Origin: Lasiosphaeria ovina
Taxonomy: Eukaryota > Ascomycota > Sordariomycetes > Sordariales > Lasiosphaeriaceae
Assembly (NCBI GenBank): GCA_033439765.1
Contig: JAULSN010000003.1
Coordinates: 4,898,001-4,962,000, forward strand
Length of the DNA stretch: 64,000 nucleotides
Direction: 5' to 3'
Positions 1 through 9,553 of the stretch are shown here, piece by piece. The first letter of the stretch is position 1. Each line of letters opens with the position of its first letter. The notes beneath the pieces are model-generated. The model worked only from the letters and a program-made list of their open reading frames with translations. It made no database searches and was not told the origin of the DNA. Both the position numbers and the translations under genes were made by a program.

Positions 1-500
1 GCCGCGCCGGCCCGCCCGCCACCGTCGACACCGTCACCGCGACGCCGCAGACGCGCTGGGGCTTCACCTGCGCACCCACACCCGCGCCCGCCTCGCAGTC
101 TTCCTACCAGCTCGCCGACGTCACACGCACCCTCCCCGTCCCGACGGTTCGCGCAGACCAGCACCCGACGGAAACGCCCGTGGCGCTCGCCGCGCTGCAC
201 CACGCCGACGGCACGTGCTACGTCAGCCTCGACCTGATGCCCGCCGACGGCGGCAGCCGCGAGGACCTGTCCGCGGCCGTCTCGGCGTCGTGCGCCGCGG
301 CCCGCCTGCATCCCACGTCGTATGCGGCCACGGTCACGTCGACCGTCGCGTTCGCCTGCGACGGCTGCCAGTACGTGCGCGGCGGCGATATGCGCCACAC
401 GTGCGCGCGGTCGTTTTCGAGCCTCGAGCCGCTGGCGACTGAAGTTGCGGTCGCGACGGCGACGACGAAGTGGGCGTATGATTGCCTGCCGAGGAGCTGA
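1..500 (+). CDS. 3' end of an unknown Cys-containing protein (5' end outside window)
   Basis: An open frame enters from the left edge (codons start at base 3) and runs without a stop to TGA at 498-500, giving about 165 residues. I do not recognise the family. The visible part is rich in Ala, Thr, Ser and Pro, with a Pro/Ala/Ser stretch near the left edge followed by a region with several Cys residues (FTCAP, GTCYV, SASCAA, FACDGCQYV, RHTCA, YDCLP). That composition would suit a secreted or cell-wall protein, but no signal peptide can be judged because the N-terminus is missing. GC-rich, strongly codon-biased sequence and the sharp drop in GC after the stop support real coding. Function unknown. 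Confidence 0.6.
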   Translation, partial: RAGPPATVDTVTATPQTRWGFTCAPTPAPASQSSYQLADVTRTLPVPTVRADQHPTETPVALAALHHADGTCYVSLDLMPADGGSREDLSAAVSASCAAARLHPTSYAATVTSTVAFACDGCQYVRGGDMRHTCARSFSSLEPLATEVAVATATTKWAYDCLPRS

Positions 501-1569
501 GGGTGGGGTTGTTGGTTTATTGGTGCGTGTGTGTATGTGTGGGTGGGGGGGCGGGGTGGACTTGGATGGTTAAGAGGATGAGGAAAGGGGGAGGAGGTGT
601 ATCTTGGCTGGTAATTAAATGCAAATCACGGGCGAGTGTGACTGGGATTAGATGGATAGGCAATGTAGTCTAATTCTCGCCAGGGTTGGGGGGATAGCAC
701 CTCTTTACTCGGTTGTCATTCGAAAAGTGACAGGAAATGAGACTGTTGTGACATGGCGTCTCTCTTTCCTACGCTCCCGAGAGTTTCCATTTTGTAATAC
801 ATTCCACCAAAACCCCCAATGCAAGTGGAGCTAAGTACTGGACGAGAAGGCGGGCTCTCGTCCCACAGTGGGTGCTCGGAAGTACCTAAGGTAGACACTG
901 GAACTAACCCAGGATAGAGAGGGTATGGAGAAGAGGGCGAGAACAGATAAGCCCAAGAAAGCGCCGTCGACGAGCAGCCCAAGGAGGTGTCTCCGGAAAG
1001 GCGAGGGATAGCGAGCGGCGCGGGGTGGAACAGGTGAGAGCACGATGGAGAAGATTTTGGAGAAAGAGAAAACCGGTGACAGACTCACAATCCATTGGGC
1101 GAATCGTGCACCGGATTAGCTTGCAGGCGGCTGCAGAAGAAGAGCAGCACTCGCTGCTGAGGCAGCATTGTGAGGGGAGGGGCGGCACCGACTGCCAATG
1201 GACGAGCATCAGAGCAGCGCGTTGCATCAAGCAAACACAGCACCAGGCGTCTCTCCCATTCGCCGTCCTTGGCTGTGTGCATGCAGCGAGAGCGCACTTT
1301 CTGCCAGACCCAGAAGATTCGATGCCTGCCCAATGTAGACATGGCCCGAGGCGTACAGCACGGCAGACTACGAAGACTTCCATGAGATCGTGACATGATA
1401 AAGTTCGAGACTGTTTATCTGCCCGAGCAACATCAAACTACCTGACTTGGTGCCCAGTTGATCACTCGAACCACAATCTCCCTGAACCTTCTCTGTGCCT
1501 GCCTGTACAGGGTCTCAGACGACAGTTAACCACCCCCCCCCCCCGGCTCACACAGTTCGTCACTCACAA
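501..1569. other. Intergenic region, no gene seen
   Basis: GT-rich low-complexity sequence follows the stop of the left-edge gene. Short open frames on both strands between 700 and 1400 overlap each other and have no family resemblance. A run of 12 C (1533-1544) lies about 25 bases before the next start codon and may sit in its 5' leader. Confidence 0.5.
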
Positions 1570-3135
1570 ATGGATCCCTTCTCCATCACTGTGGGCTGTC
1601 TTGCGCTGCTCGGGGCCGTGAGAAAAGCAACGGCACACTTGTCAGCATTCACCAAGGCCTTTCGCGAAGCACGGCCCGAGATGCTCGCAGTCAGTAGACA
1701 CGTGCAGGAGCTGGAAAACATTTTGCAGCTGTTGAAACATGACAATGACAGCAAGAGCTGTGCCAGCAGCAGACTCCAAGAGTCGTGCGGGCTGATACAG
1801 ACGCTGATCAACAACTGTTTCGACGTTGTGGAGGAGCTCAACAGCTTTATGCAGGGTTGCCAAACCAACACGCGATACGACAGGCTGGCGTGGTCCATGG
1901 GCGGCAAGGTGGCCGTCGAGAGGATGGATAACGCCCTGCAGGGCCACGTCGGCCGCCTCAAGCTGGCCCTCGACATCCAGTCCAAGTGGGTTTTTTGTTC
2001 CCGACATTCTCTCACACATGCTAATTGGCCTGCTTGCTCTGCACAGTACTGTCACGCTGGACATCAAGGAGGACACGGCCGCCATTCTCGACTCCCAAAT
2101 CGCCCTCGGAGCGCATTTATCCAAGATCTCTGAGCATTTGGGCCTGCCTACGAGTAAATCGTTCATGGAACGGCTTGATGCGTCTGATCTATCCGCTTTT
2201 TCGTACGAGTACAGCCCGACCAGGGAGTCGGCACTGTCCCTGGGCCACTTCCAAGGCGCTCCGCCCGACATTTGCAGTGGATGGAGCCCCTCGAGGTACG
2301 TCCATGCTTGCTTTACCTCTAATTACAAGTCTAGCCAGCCGTGATAAAGCGCATGAGGTAGTCTAGCTAACACGGGCATCACAGCAGCTCTAGCTTCGAT
2401 TCTGACGCCTTTACAAACACAACAGAACCGTATTCGCCGTTGACGCCCATTGAAGACATTCAGTGGAATGACTCAGCCATTGGCCTAGACAATCATTTCG
2501 AGCCGGACCATGCCGGGGGCTCACTTGGCAGCTTTGCCGGACAAGCGCCATCTCCCGTCGACAATTATCAGCCCGGCGGCTATGACCACCACACAGTATG
2601 CTATGGGGTACCACTGGCAGCAGAAACGCTGCCCTGTCACTCGGACCTGTCCATTGCCCCGAGTTCAATCTACAGCCCCAGCTGTCTCTTCCTATTTCCG
2701 AGAACGAAAGAAAATTGCAATACCACCATGGAATCCGCCGCGCTGAGCACCGCAACATCGGAGTCGCAGATTATCCGAGGGGCGTTCCGCCGCGAAGTGA
2801 AACAACGCGCAGCCTTCAATGCCCCCGTAAAGCTCAAAGAGAAGCAGCGGCGGCAGCCTCCCGTGACCACGTCAGCTGCAACAGCACCAAACGGAAGCCC
2901 TACGGCTGGCCAGATCCGAGAGCAGTTCAGGCGCTCGGTGGCCAACGTAGCCGCCACGACAACTGCTTCCATTAACAACACCAATCATGACAAGCGTAAT
3001 GGTCCACGGAGTCGCGGCACCCACGCGGCAGCAGCTCCGCGAGAGGAGAACCAGGCGTCGGTTCGAAACAGAAGCGTTGTCGACCAGTTCAAAAACATGG
3101 TCTGGAAGAAGAAGATGGCGGGAATCGGGACGTAA
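1570..3135 (+). CDS. NACHT-type N-terminal domain protein without an NTPase domain
   Basis: Three exons: 1570..1985, 2047..2295, 2385..3135 (introns of 61 and 89 bp, GT-AG, phases consistent), 471 aa. The start MDPFSITVGCLALLGAVRKA is the standard opening of the fungal 'NACHT-NTPase and P-loop NTPase N-terminal' domain, a helical module placed before NACHT or NB-ARC domains in fungal NLR-like proteins. Residues 1-170 look helical (regular Leu/Ile heptads, MLAVSRHVQELENILQLL). No P-loop or repeat domain follows. The C-terminal half is Ser/Pro/Thr-rich and then basic, ending in WKKKMAGIGT. Known of the family: an N-terminal signalling or adaptor module of STAND proteins. Inferred: a stand-alone adaptor or regulator. 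The partner is unknown. Confidence 0.8.
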
Positions 3136-3809
3136 ATATACTTTGGTCAGAATTTATAGTCATGGGGCAAGCGGGAGATGAAAAAATGACAGCGCTTAGA
3201 AAAGCTCCGGGTTTAATTGCCCGGACATGTGATTTGTGAGGTTGCCTGCTGGAATTAATAAACGATTTCACAAGTATATCTCTTAACTCTCTCCTTTTCG
3301 GAGTAGTTCGAATTTCCTAAATAAACTCGTCAACCATTACAAACTCCCAAGTTTAATTATATGCTATGTAACTTTGGGGATAGATCCATCTGTGGAAGTC
3401 GCTCCTGGGGGAAACAAACGAAAATAAATTCCCAAGTTAGTTAAACCATCCCGAGTCGGAGTGACATGTTTTTACCAGAATAACAAAACTGAATCATCGA
3501 GCAAACCTGCCTGCGCCCTGGATTGAGCAATGACAATCAGCTGGTGGTGTCATTTGCAGCGCGGCCTGTGATAGGTGTGTGAGTCAGAACAGCTCCAAAT
3601 CCAATGAGGACAACACACCCTCTTATGCACGAGCGGCAATGGTGGCGATAACCACGTCGGATTCGAGAATGGGCTAGTCCCGTCACCGTAACGCGCTGTT
3701 GCAGGAACCCGCCCATCACCGGATCCTCTTTGGAGCCGCCGATTGCGGGTGCCATCCCCATCATTTTCTCTCTTTCGGCCACGATCCCCTTATTTTGGTT
3801 CCGCCAAAG
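3136..3809. other. Intergenic region, AT-richer, no gene seen
   Basis: Spacer between two plus-strand genes. The AT-rich part (3190-3480) probably holds the 3' UTR of the upstream gene. The long minus-strand frame running in here from the next gene is antisense to that gene and is ignored. Confidence 0.4.
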
Positions 3810-5214
3810 ATGGCGACGCCGTTTCTCGGATGGATGGATGCGCCTGAGCTCTGCGGGCTCTCGGACACGGTCGGCTATATCGAGCCGGACCCAGACATCG
3901 CGGGCATCGGCGTGCTGGCGTCGTTCCTCGTCACGGGCGCGCTGGTCATGGTGCTCGCCACCGTCCAACTGTACCGCAACTGGCTCGACGGCGACTTTGC
4001 CTTTGCGCGCATGCTGGTGCCCTGCCCCGATCCGCTTATTCCTCCGGCACCAGCTGCTGCCGCAGGACCCGCCCGGAAGTGGCCCACGCTCGACGACGCC
4101 AGGAAATATCTCGATGACAGCGACGGCGAACAGCCGCCGCCGCCGCAAGGCGATGCAGACGAAGATGGCGATCCAGCCGCGTGGGAACCCAAAGGCAGCC
4201 ACGCCGTTGCAGCCCCCCAACTTCCGCCGCCATCCGCGCTCCAGGCGACGCTGTTCTCGCTCGCCGACACGCAGTTCGCGACGGGCATCGCCGTTTGCGT
4301 GGCAGCAATAGTGAAGAAGGACATCACGCAGGCGCACTACCTGGTGGCGGACGAGATGGCGTGGCTGGCGTGGCTGACGTCGACGGCGGGCATGCTGACG
4401 GCGCGCACGGCGCTGCTCGACGCCGGCAACGGACCCGTCAAGCGTGCCGTGCGACTGGCCGTCATGTGGGCGCTCGTGGCGCTCGTCTCGTTCATCGAGG
4501 TCCGCCGCGACGATCGTCTATATTTTGCCGAGCAGGTCTACACCGGCGAGGGCCCGTACTGGGACTTGACCGAGGCCGACTCGCGCGCGTCCGTCGTGCT
4601 GTTTGCGCTGTCGCTTGTCGGCGCCGTCATCGACACCGCCTCGCTGTTCCCCCACTGCGCGGTTCTGATGTATTACTACGTCGAGCTGTTTGTCGGCTGG
4701 GCGGCGCCGCCGGTCGGGACGACGTGCAAGGGCACCGCGGAAGCGCTGCGCAAGCGGGCTTGGGTTGCTGCAGTTGGCGGCGTGGCGTCGCTGCTTCTCC
4801 AGCTGCTCGTGTGGACGCCCGTCTGGCTGGCCGTGTCCATGCTGTACCTGTATCTGTTCTTCCCTGCCACGGCCCACTTGGCCAACATGTTCTGGTTCGT
4901 CTACCAGACGTGGTACGCGTTCCACTGGCGCGACATTGGCAGGAGCTGCCAGGCTCCCGAGGACGCCGGGAACGAGGACGAGTTTGGCTTCGGCCAGGTC
5001 GTCGCCCTCACCCTCTTGATCTCGCCCCTGATTGCAAACGCCGACCTCTGGTGGGGTAAGTCGTTCGCTCCCTGCGCAAATGTTCGCCGTGGCTGACCGG
5101 AATGCTGTGACAGACGCGTGTAAGGGCTACATGAGACGTCGCGCGGCGCATGCTGGCTCGACCCCGACTTGGGAAGTCGATAGCCGTGACTCTGTCTCGA
5201 CTGAGAAGGAGTAG
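3810..5214 (+). CDS. Polytopic membrane protein of unknown function
   Basis: Two exons: 3810..5055 and 5114..5214 (58-bp intron with GTAAGT donor), 448 aa. ATG at 3810 is the first Met ahead of the hydrophobic region. The open frame extends upstream without another ATG. Segments likely to span the membrane: IAGIGVLASFLVTGALVMVL near residue 30, a long cytosolic acidic Pro-rich loop (DDSDGEQPPPPQGDADEDGD, about residues 95-130), then hydrophobic stretches around residues 155, 210, 260, 320, 350 and 405, about seven to eight in all. Exon 2 adds a short hydrophilic tail after LWW. I do not recognise a catalytic motif. It could be a fungus-specific integral membrane protein. Confidence 0.75.
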
Positions 5215-5844
5215 CGTGAAGAACTGCGTCTGGCGGTTTGTTAATTTTAGGGATCTGGTAGGTTCAATCGTAGAATAGAAGAACACGCCTCGGTAGTAAA
5301 GTACAATAAGCAGGCCCATCTCATTTTCCCGAAGCTTATAGCTTGGGCAGACCAGAGACAAGCAGATTGGTGACCTATAAGCTTGGTAACAGTTACCGGA
5401 CATCTTCATACGACCCCGAAGCTGTATCTCACCAAGAAACCCACTCGAGACATCCTCGACGTCATTTCTCGTCGGGAAGATGGAGGATTCGAACCCTAAC
5501 GCGTGGAGCTGGCTGACGGCATGTTGACGACTGACGGCGTAACCCAGCCTCAATACCACCATGAAATGGGGATTTTCCCTCCCCTGACTAGAACTTCGTC
5601 CCGACACATTCCAGCACCGAATATTGAGTGCGAGGGTAGATCGGTCCACCATTCCCCAAGATCTAACTTAAGGGGACCTTCTGCAAGGCACGTAGCGGCT
5701 GTCAACCAGAGTCACCCAGTTGCATCCAGTTCCACCCACGACCCTCATTCTCGGGGAGAGTCATTGTCGTTTCGGATCGTCACCACCGCTCCGCGGGATC
5801 ACCCAACAGGCAACACCACATCCACCAGCACCAGTATCAACAAA
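5215..5844. other. Intergenic region upstream of the CYP55 pseudogene
   Basis: No gene seen. The minus strand carries a GGTTCGAATCC-like tRNA B box at about 5484-5494, but no matching acceptor stem or A box could be found, so no tRNA is called. The last 100 bases are CA-rich and leader-like. Confidence 0.4.
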
Positions 5845-7428
5845 ATGAGCACCGCTAGCGACGAGCCGCCACACTTCCCGTTCGCGCGGGCGTCTGGACT
5901 GGACCCACCAGCCGAGTTCGCGCGGCCGCGCAACACGGCGCCCGTGTCGCGCGTGAAGCTGTGGGACGGCACCTGTCCGTGGCTAGCGACCAAGTACCGC
6001 GGCGTGTGCGCGGTGGCAACCGACGGCCGGCTGTCCAAGGAGCGCACGCGGCCCGGCTTCCCCGAGCTCGGGCCCGGCGGCAAGCAGGCTGCGCACAGCA
6101 ACCGCCCGACGTTTGTCGACATGGGCGGCACCGCGCACGCCCGCCAGCGCGGTATGGTTGAGGGGTTTTCTCGAGGGAGGCGGTGGAGGCGCTGAAGCCG
6201 TATATCTAGCGGACGGTGGGTGGATTGTTAGAGAAGATGGTGGCTGATGCGGAGCGGCCGGTCGATCTCGTCGAGGCGTTTGTGCTGCTTGTGCCGTCTT
6301 ATGTGCGTTGGACACTCTGCCTGTTTCCTCCCTTTTCCTCTTTTCTTCTTCTTCTTCTTCTAGACCAAGAGGTGGTTGTGGCAGAGAGGTCGAGAGTCGT
6401 GTACTAGCGCTGACTTGCCTGGAAAACAGATCATCTACACCATCCTCGGCGTGGCGTTCTCAGACCTCGACTTCCTAACAAAGCAGAACGCGATCCGCAC
6501 CAACGGCAGCTCGACGGCGCGCGAGGCGTCGTCGGCGAACCAGTGAATTTTCTTTGTCCCCCAGCTACCCTAATTGTTGTTGTGTTTCCTCTTCGCGCCA
6601 TATCTAACAGAGAAGAAAGCTCTTAAGTACCTACTCATTCCTTGCCCGCCAGAACCCTCCTCGACTACCTGGCACGCCTCGTCGACGAGCGGTTATAGCA
6701 GCCTAAAGACGACCTCATCACCAGCCTGGTCGAAAAGCAGGTCAAGGCGGGCCAGCTCGACAAGGCCGAAACCGTGCAGATAGCGTTTCTGCTACTCGTC
6801 GCGGGCAACGCCACCATGGTGAACATGATAGCGCTGGTGAGTGCCTACCGCCTGTTGTCCCGCCATATTCTAACCCCAAGACGGACTGCTACTAACCATG
6901 TGGAACCAAGGCGTGGTGACGCTGCTGCAGCACCCGGCGCAGCTGGCAGAGCTCAAGGCAGACCCAGAACCTGGGCCGGGCCGTTCGTCGAGGAGCTGTG
7001 CCGGTACCACACGGCGTCGGCCATGGCGATCCGGCGGGCGGCCAAAGAGGACGTCGAGATCGGCGGCAGGACGGTGCGGGCGGGCGAGGGCGTCATCGCA
7101 TCGAACCAGTCGGCGAACCGCGACGAGTTCGTGTTCGACGACCCCCAACGTCTTCGACATGCACCGCACGTGGCGCGACGGCGACGGCGCGCTTGGTTTC
7201 GGGTTTGGCGCCTACCGCTGCATCGCCGAGACGCTAGCTAACTAAGGCGGAGCTAGTCGCTGTGTTTTGTGAGTCTTTGAGGTGAAGAATTGGGAAAGGG
7301 TGCCGCTGATTAATTGTCCCGGAACAGCCACGCTGTTCAAGAAGCGGCCAGACCTCAAGCTGGCGACGGACCTGGAATACACATAGCTGACAAAGGACGT
7401 GGGCATCCAGAAGCTGCCAGTGAGGTAG
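5845..7428 (+). pseudogene. Decayed cytochrome P450 of the CYP55 (P450nor, nitric-oxide reductase) family
   Basis: Pieces of one P450 can be read in order in three frames. The N-terminus [20 protein letters not shown], followed by [15 protein letters not shown] and [13 protein letters not shown], is CYP55-like. Further pieces are [39 protein letters not shown] (I helix), [14 protein letters not shown], and the haem loop [15 protein letters not shown] with the Cys ligand. Lesions: in-frame TAG at 6207-6209, 6696-6698 and 7384-7386, and frame changes near 6165, 6970, 7147 and 7240. Remains of four introns with GT-AG ends are visible. Known: P450nor reduces NO to N2O directly with NAD(P)H during fungal denitrification. 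Here the gene cannot encode a working enzyme. The order and completeness of the pieces suggest fairly recent decay of a full gene. Confidence 0.9.
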
Positions 7429-9553
7429 TGAGAGCTGGGGGTACTTGAAGTTGCATCGATGTCCGTTTCTCTTTTTCTTTTGGTGAATTTTGGGATGGGA
7501 TGAGAAGTAAAGATTCATCTTGGAAAAAGGAAACGTATCAATGTGTAATCAGTGTATTCAGCCGTTAGCAGAGGTAACGACACTCGGAGAGCGGTAATTT
7601 GGCCGTCCATCTTTGTGTGCAGGGCACCTGGCCTGGAGCTCCCGAGCACAATAGGCTCCCTTAGATCAGCCCCCTACGGCACTGCCCATTTCTCTTCTTT
7701 GCCAACTTGGCTCGCGTGGAGGAGAACTATTTGTGGCACTTGTGGCAGGTATGGTGCAGATCAATGATTGCAACATGGCAAGCAGCCTCAGCGTCCGAGT
7801 CGTGACTGGATTCATCAACGTCAGAATCATCGCTATGATCGCTGCAGGTGTCTCGAGCGTGAAAGGCTCTGTCTTTCTTTCTGTCGTCATTACGGCATTC
7901 CTCGAAGTGGGCATTCTTGTCGCTGGACTTCCTATTGTATTTACCATCTTTGTCCTTATCCTCGGGCTCTTTGTCTTCTTCCTCTTCCACATACTCCTTT
8001 GTGTCAAAAAGCATCCTGGCTAAGTTGCTAGACCGAGTGGTTCACCGCTCGTAATGTAGCCCTAACAGGAACCGGAGCGGTGACTAGGTACCTGTAGTTT
8101 GGGAGTTCTACGATAAAAGTTGTTTCCATATCAGGTCATGGTCCGTAATTCCGCACTGGCCAAGCTAAACGTGCCCCCGCCAGGCGCCACAAAGGTAATA
8201 CCTTATTATGTACAGTCCTCCATACCTCTACCTCAGATTCACTTCACTACCTAGGCGCCTGGGCAGTAACGGTAATTGTTGTAAGCCCAAGTATCTAATT
8301 TAACGCTCGTGGGATCCCGTTCCACGTACAGAATATTTGTAGTTGATTGTGAATTCTACAGGTGCCTACAGTAGGTCAAGGTCTCACCGCGGAGCTCCCT
8401 CGAGGCGGGACGTGCCCCCCTGCTGGACCGCATATCGAAACATGGAGGAGCGGTAGCACTGGCAACGGTATGTATCTGACACTAGAAGACACTACATTAC
8501 TGTGCTTTGTAAATTCCTTCTTTTCGCGGAACACTTGACGGCGTGCGGGGACGGGGCGGTGGTGCGGGTTGTCAATGCGCGGGTCGAGGAGATGGGCGAG
8601 CGTTGACGAATCAGAGAATAGCGTGACGCTAGCTGATGCAATATTGTAGCCCAAGATCAATAGTGCAACCATTGCAGCTTGTGGCTTTTTTTTCTTCAAT
8701 TTTATTTTTGTTAATTATCGGAAGATCCATAAGGTTTACCGTTTCGTGCTGTTGGGGTCCTAGCGGCTCCGCACGACTTCACCGTGACCGGGAAACGAGA
8801 GAGGAAACTCGTTTTGTTTTGCCCAAACTAGACGTTCTTTACGCTCAATCTGCAGGTTTTTATCAAACCTTCCAAATCGTCAATCTAGCCTTCCAACCAT
8901 GTATATATATGCATAGCTGCAATTTGGTGACCTATTTAAATTCAAAGAGTGTATCTTCCTATAGACTAAACGCGCCAAGTTAATTTATAAAATCCTTTTA
9001 TTTTCCGACTCAAATTTTATGTCAACCCCAAGACATTCTTCTTAGGCCAGAAGTTCCTGTCCCGTTGTCATTTTGCCATTCCGTTGGCTCCGATACGAAT
9101 ACAGCTTACTGAAAAGAATACCATATTCGACCTTTTATTAAATAACTTGACACATTTTATTGATAGGAAGATACACTCTTCGAATTCGAATAGGCCGAAA
9201 TGGCTTCATTTAGATCACCAACTTGTAGATGTCCCCATTACCGAGCTATTGTGGCAGACGGGATTGAGGATTTGGACGGTTGAAAAAAGGTGTTGATTTG
9301 GCGTATGTGAGGCCGAAAATTACAGTCAACGTTTTCCTCTCTCCTTTTTCGGTAACGTCCTAGCACAATCACGTCAGACACTTCGAAAATGATTGGGCAA
9401 ATCAAATCATGCCTATTTATCGGTGCAATTTAGGGCTAAACCTCCCTTCCATTTGCATTCGATAGCCTTCGTTGACGCGCAACACCTCTGGCAACCGATC
9501 CGCCAACCACAATCTGGCCACAGTTCTAGCTGCTGCTCCTATTGCGACGAAAA
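7429..9553. other. Long non-coding stretch, no convincing gene
   Basis: Contains an acidic 95-codon minus-strand frame (8014 to 7727, rich in Asp/Glu/Lys/His and ending HTCHKCHK), which I cannot support as a gene (see rejected). From 8040 to 8400 the motif TAGGTACCT and its variants recur several times. From 8900 to 9540 the sequence is AT-rich. No tRNA or transposon end seen. Confidence 0.4.

Noticed and set aside
5465..5550. Possible minus-strand tRNA (GGTTCGAATCC B box)
   Set aside because: The T stem pairs at only three positions, no acceptor stem partner or A box could be found at the right distance, so the match is probably chance or a relic.
7727..8014. 95-residue acidic minus-strand frame ending HTCHKCHK
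   Set aside because: Single short frame of biased composition, with equally long frames on the other strand and no splice partner or family resemblance.
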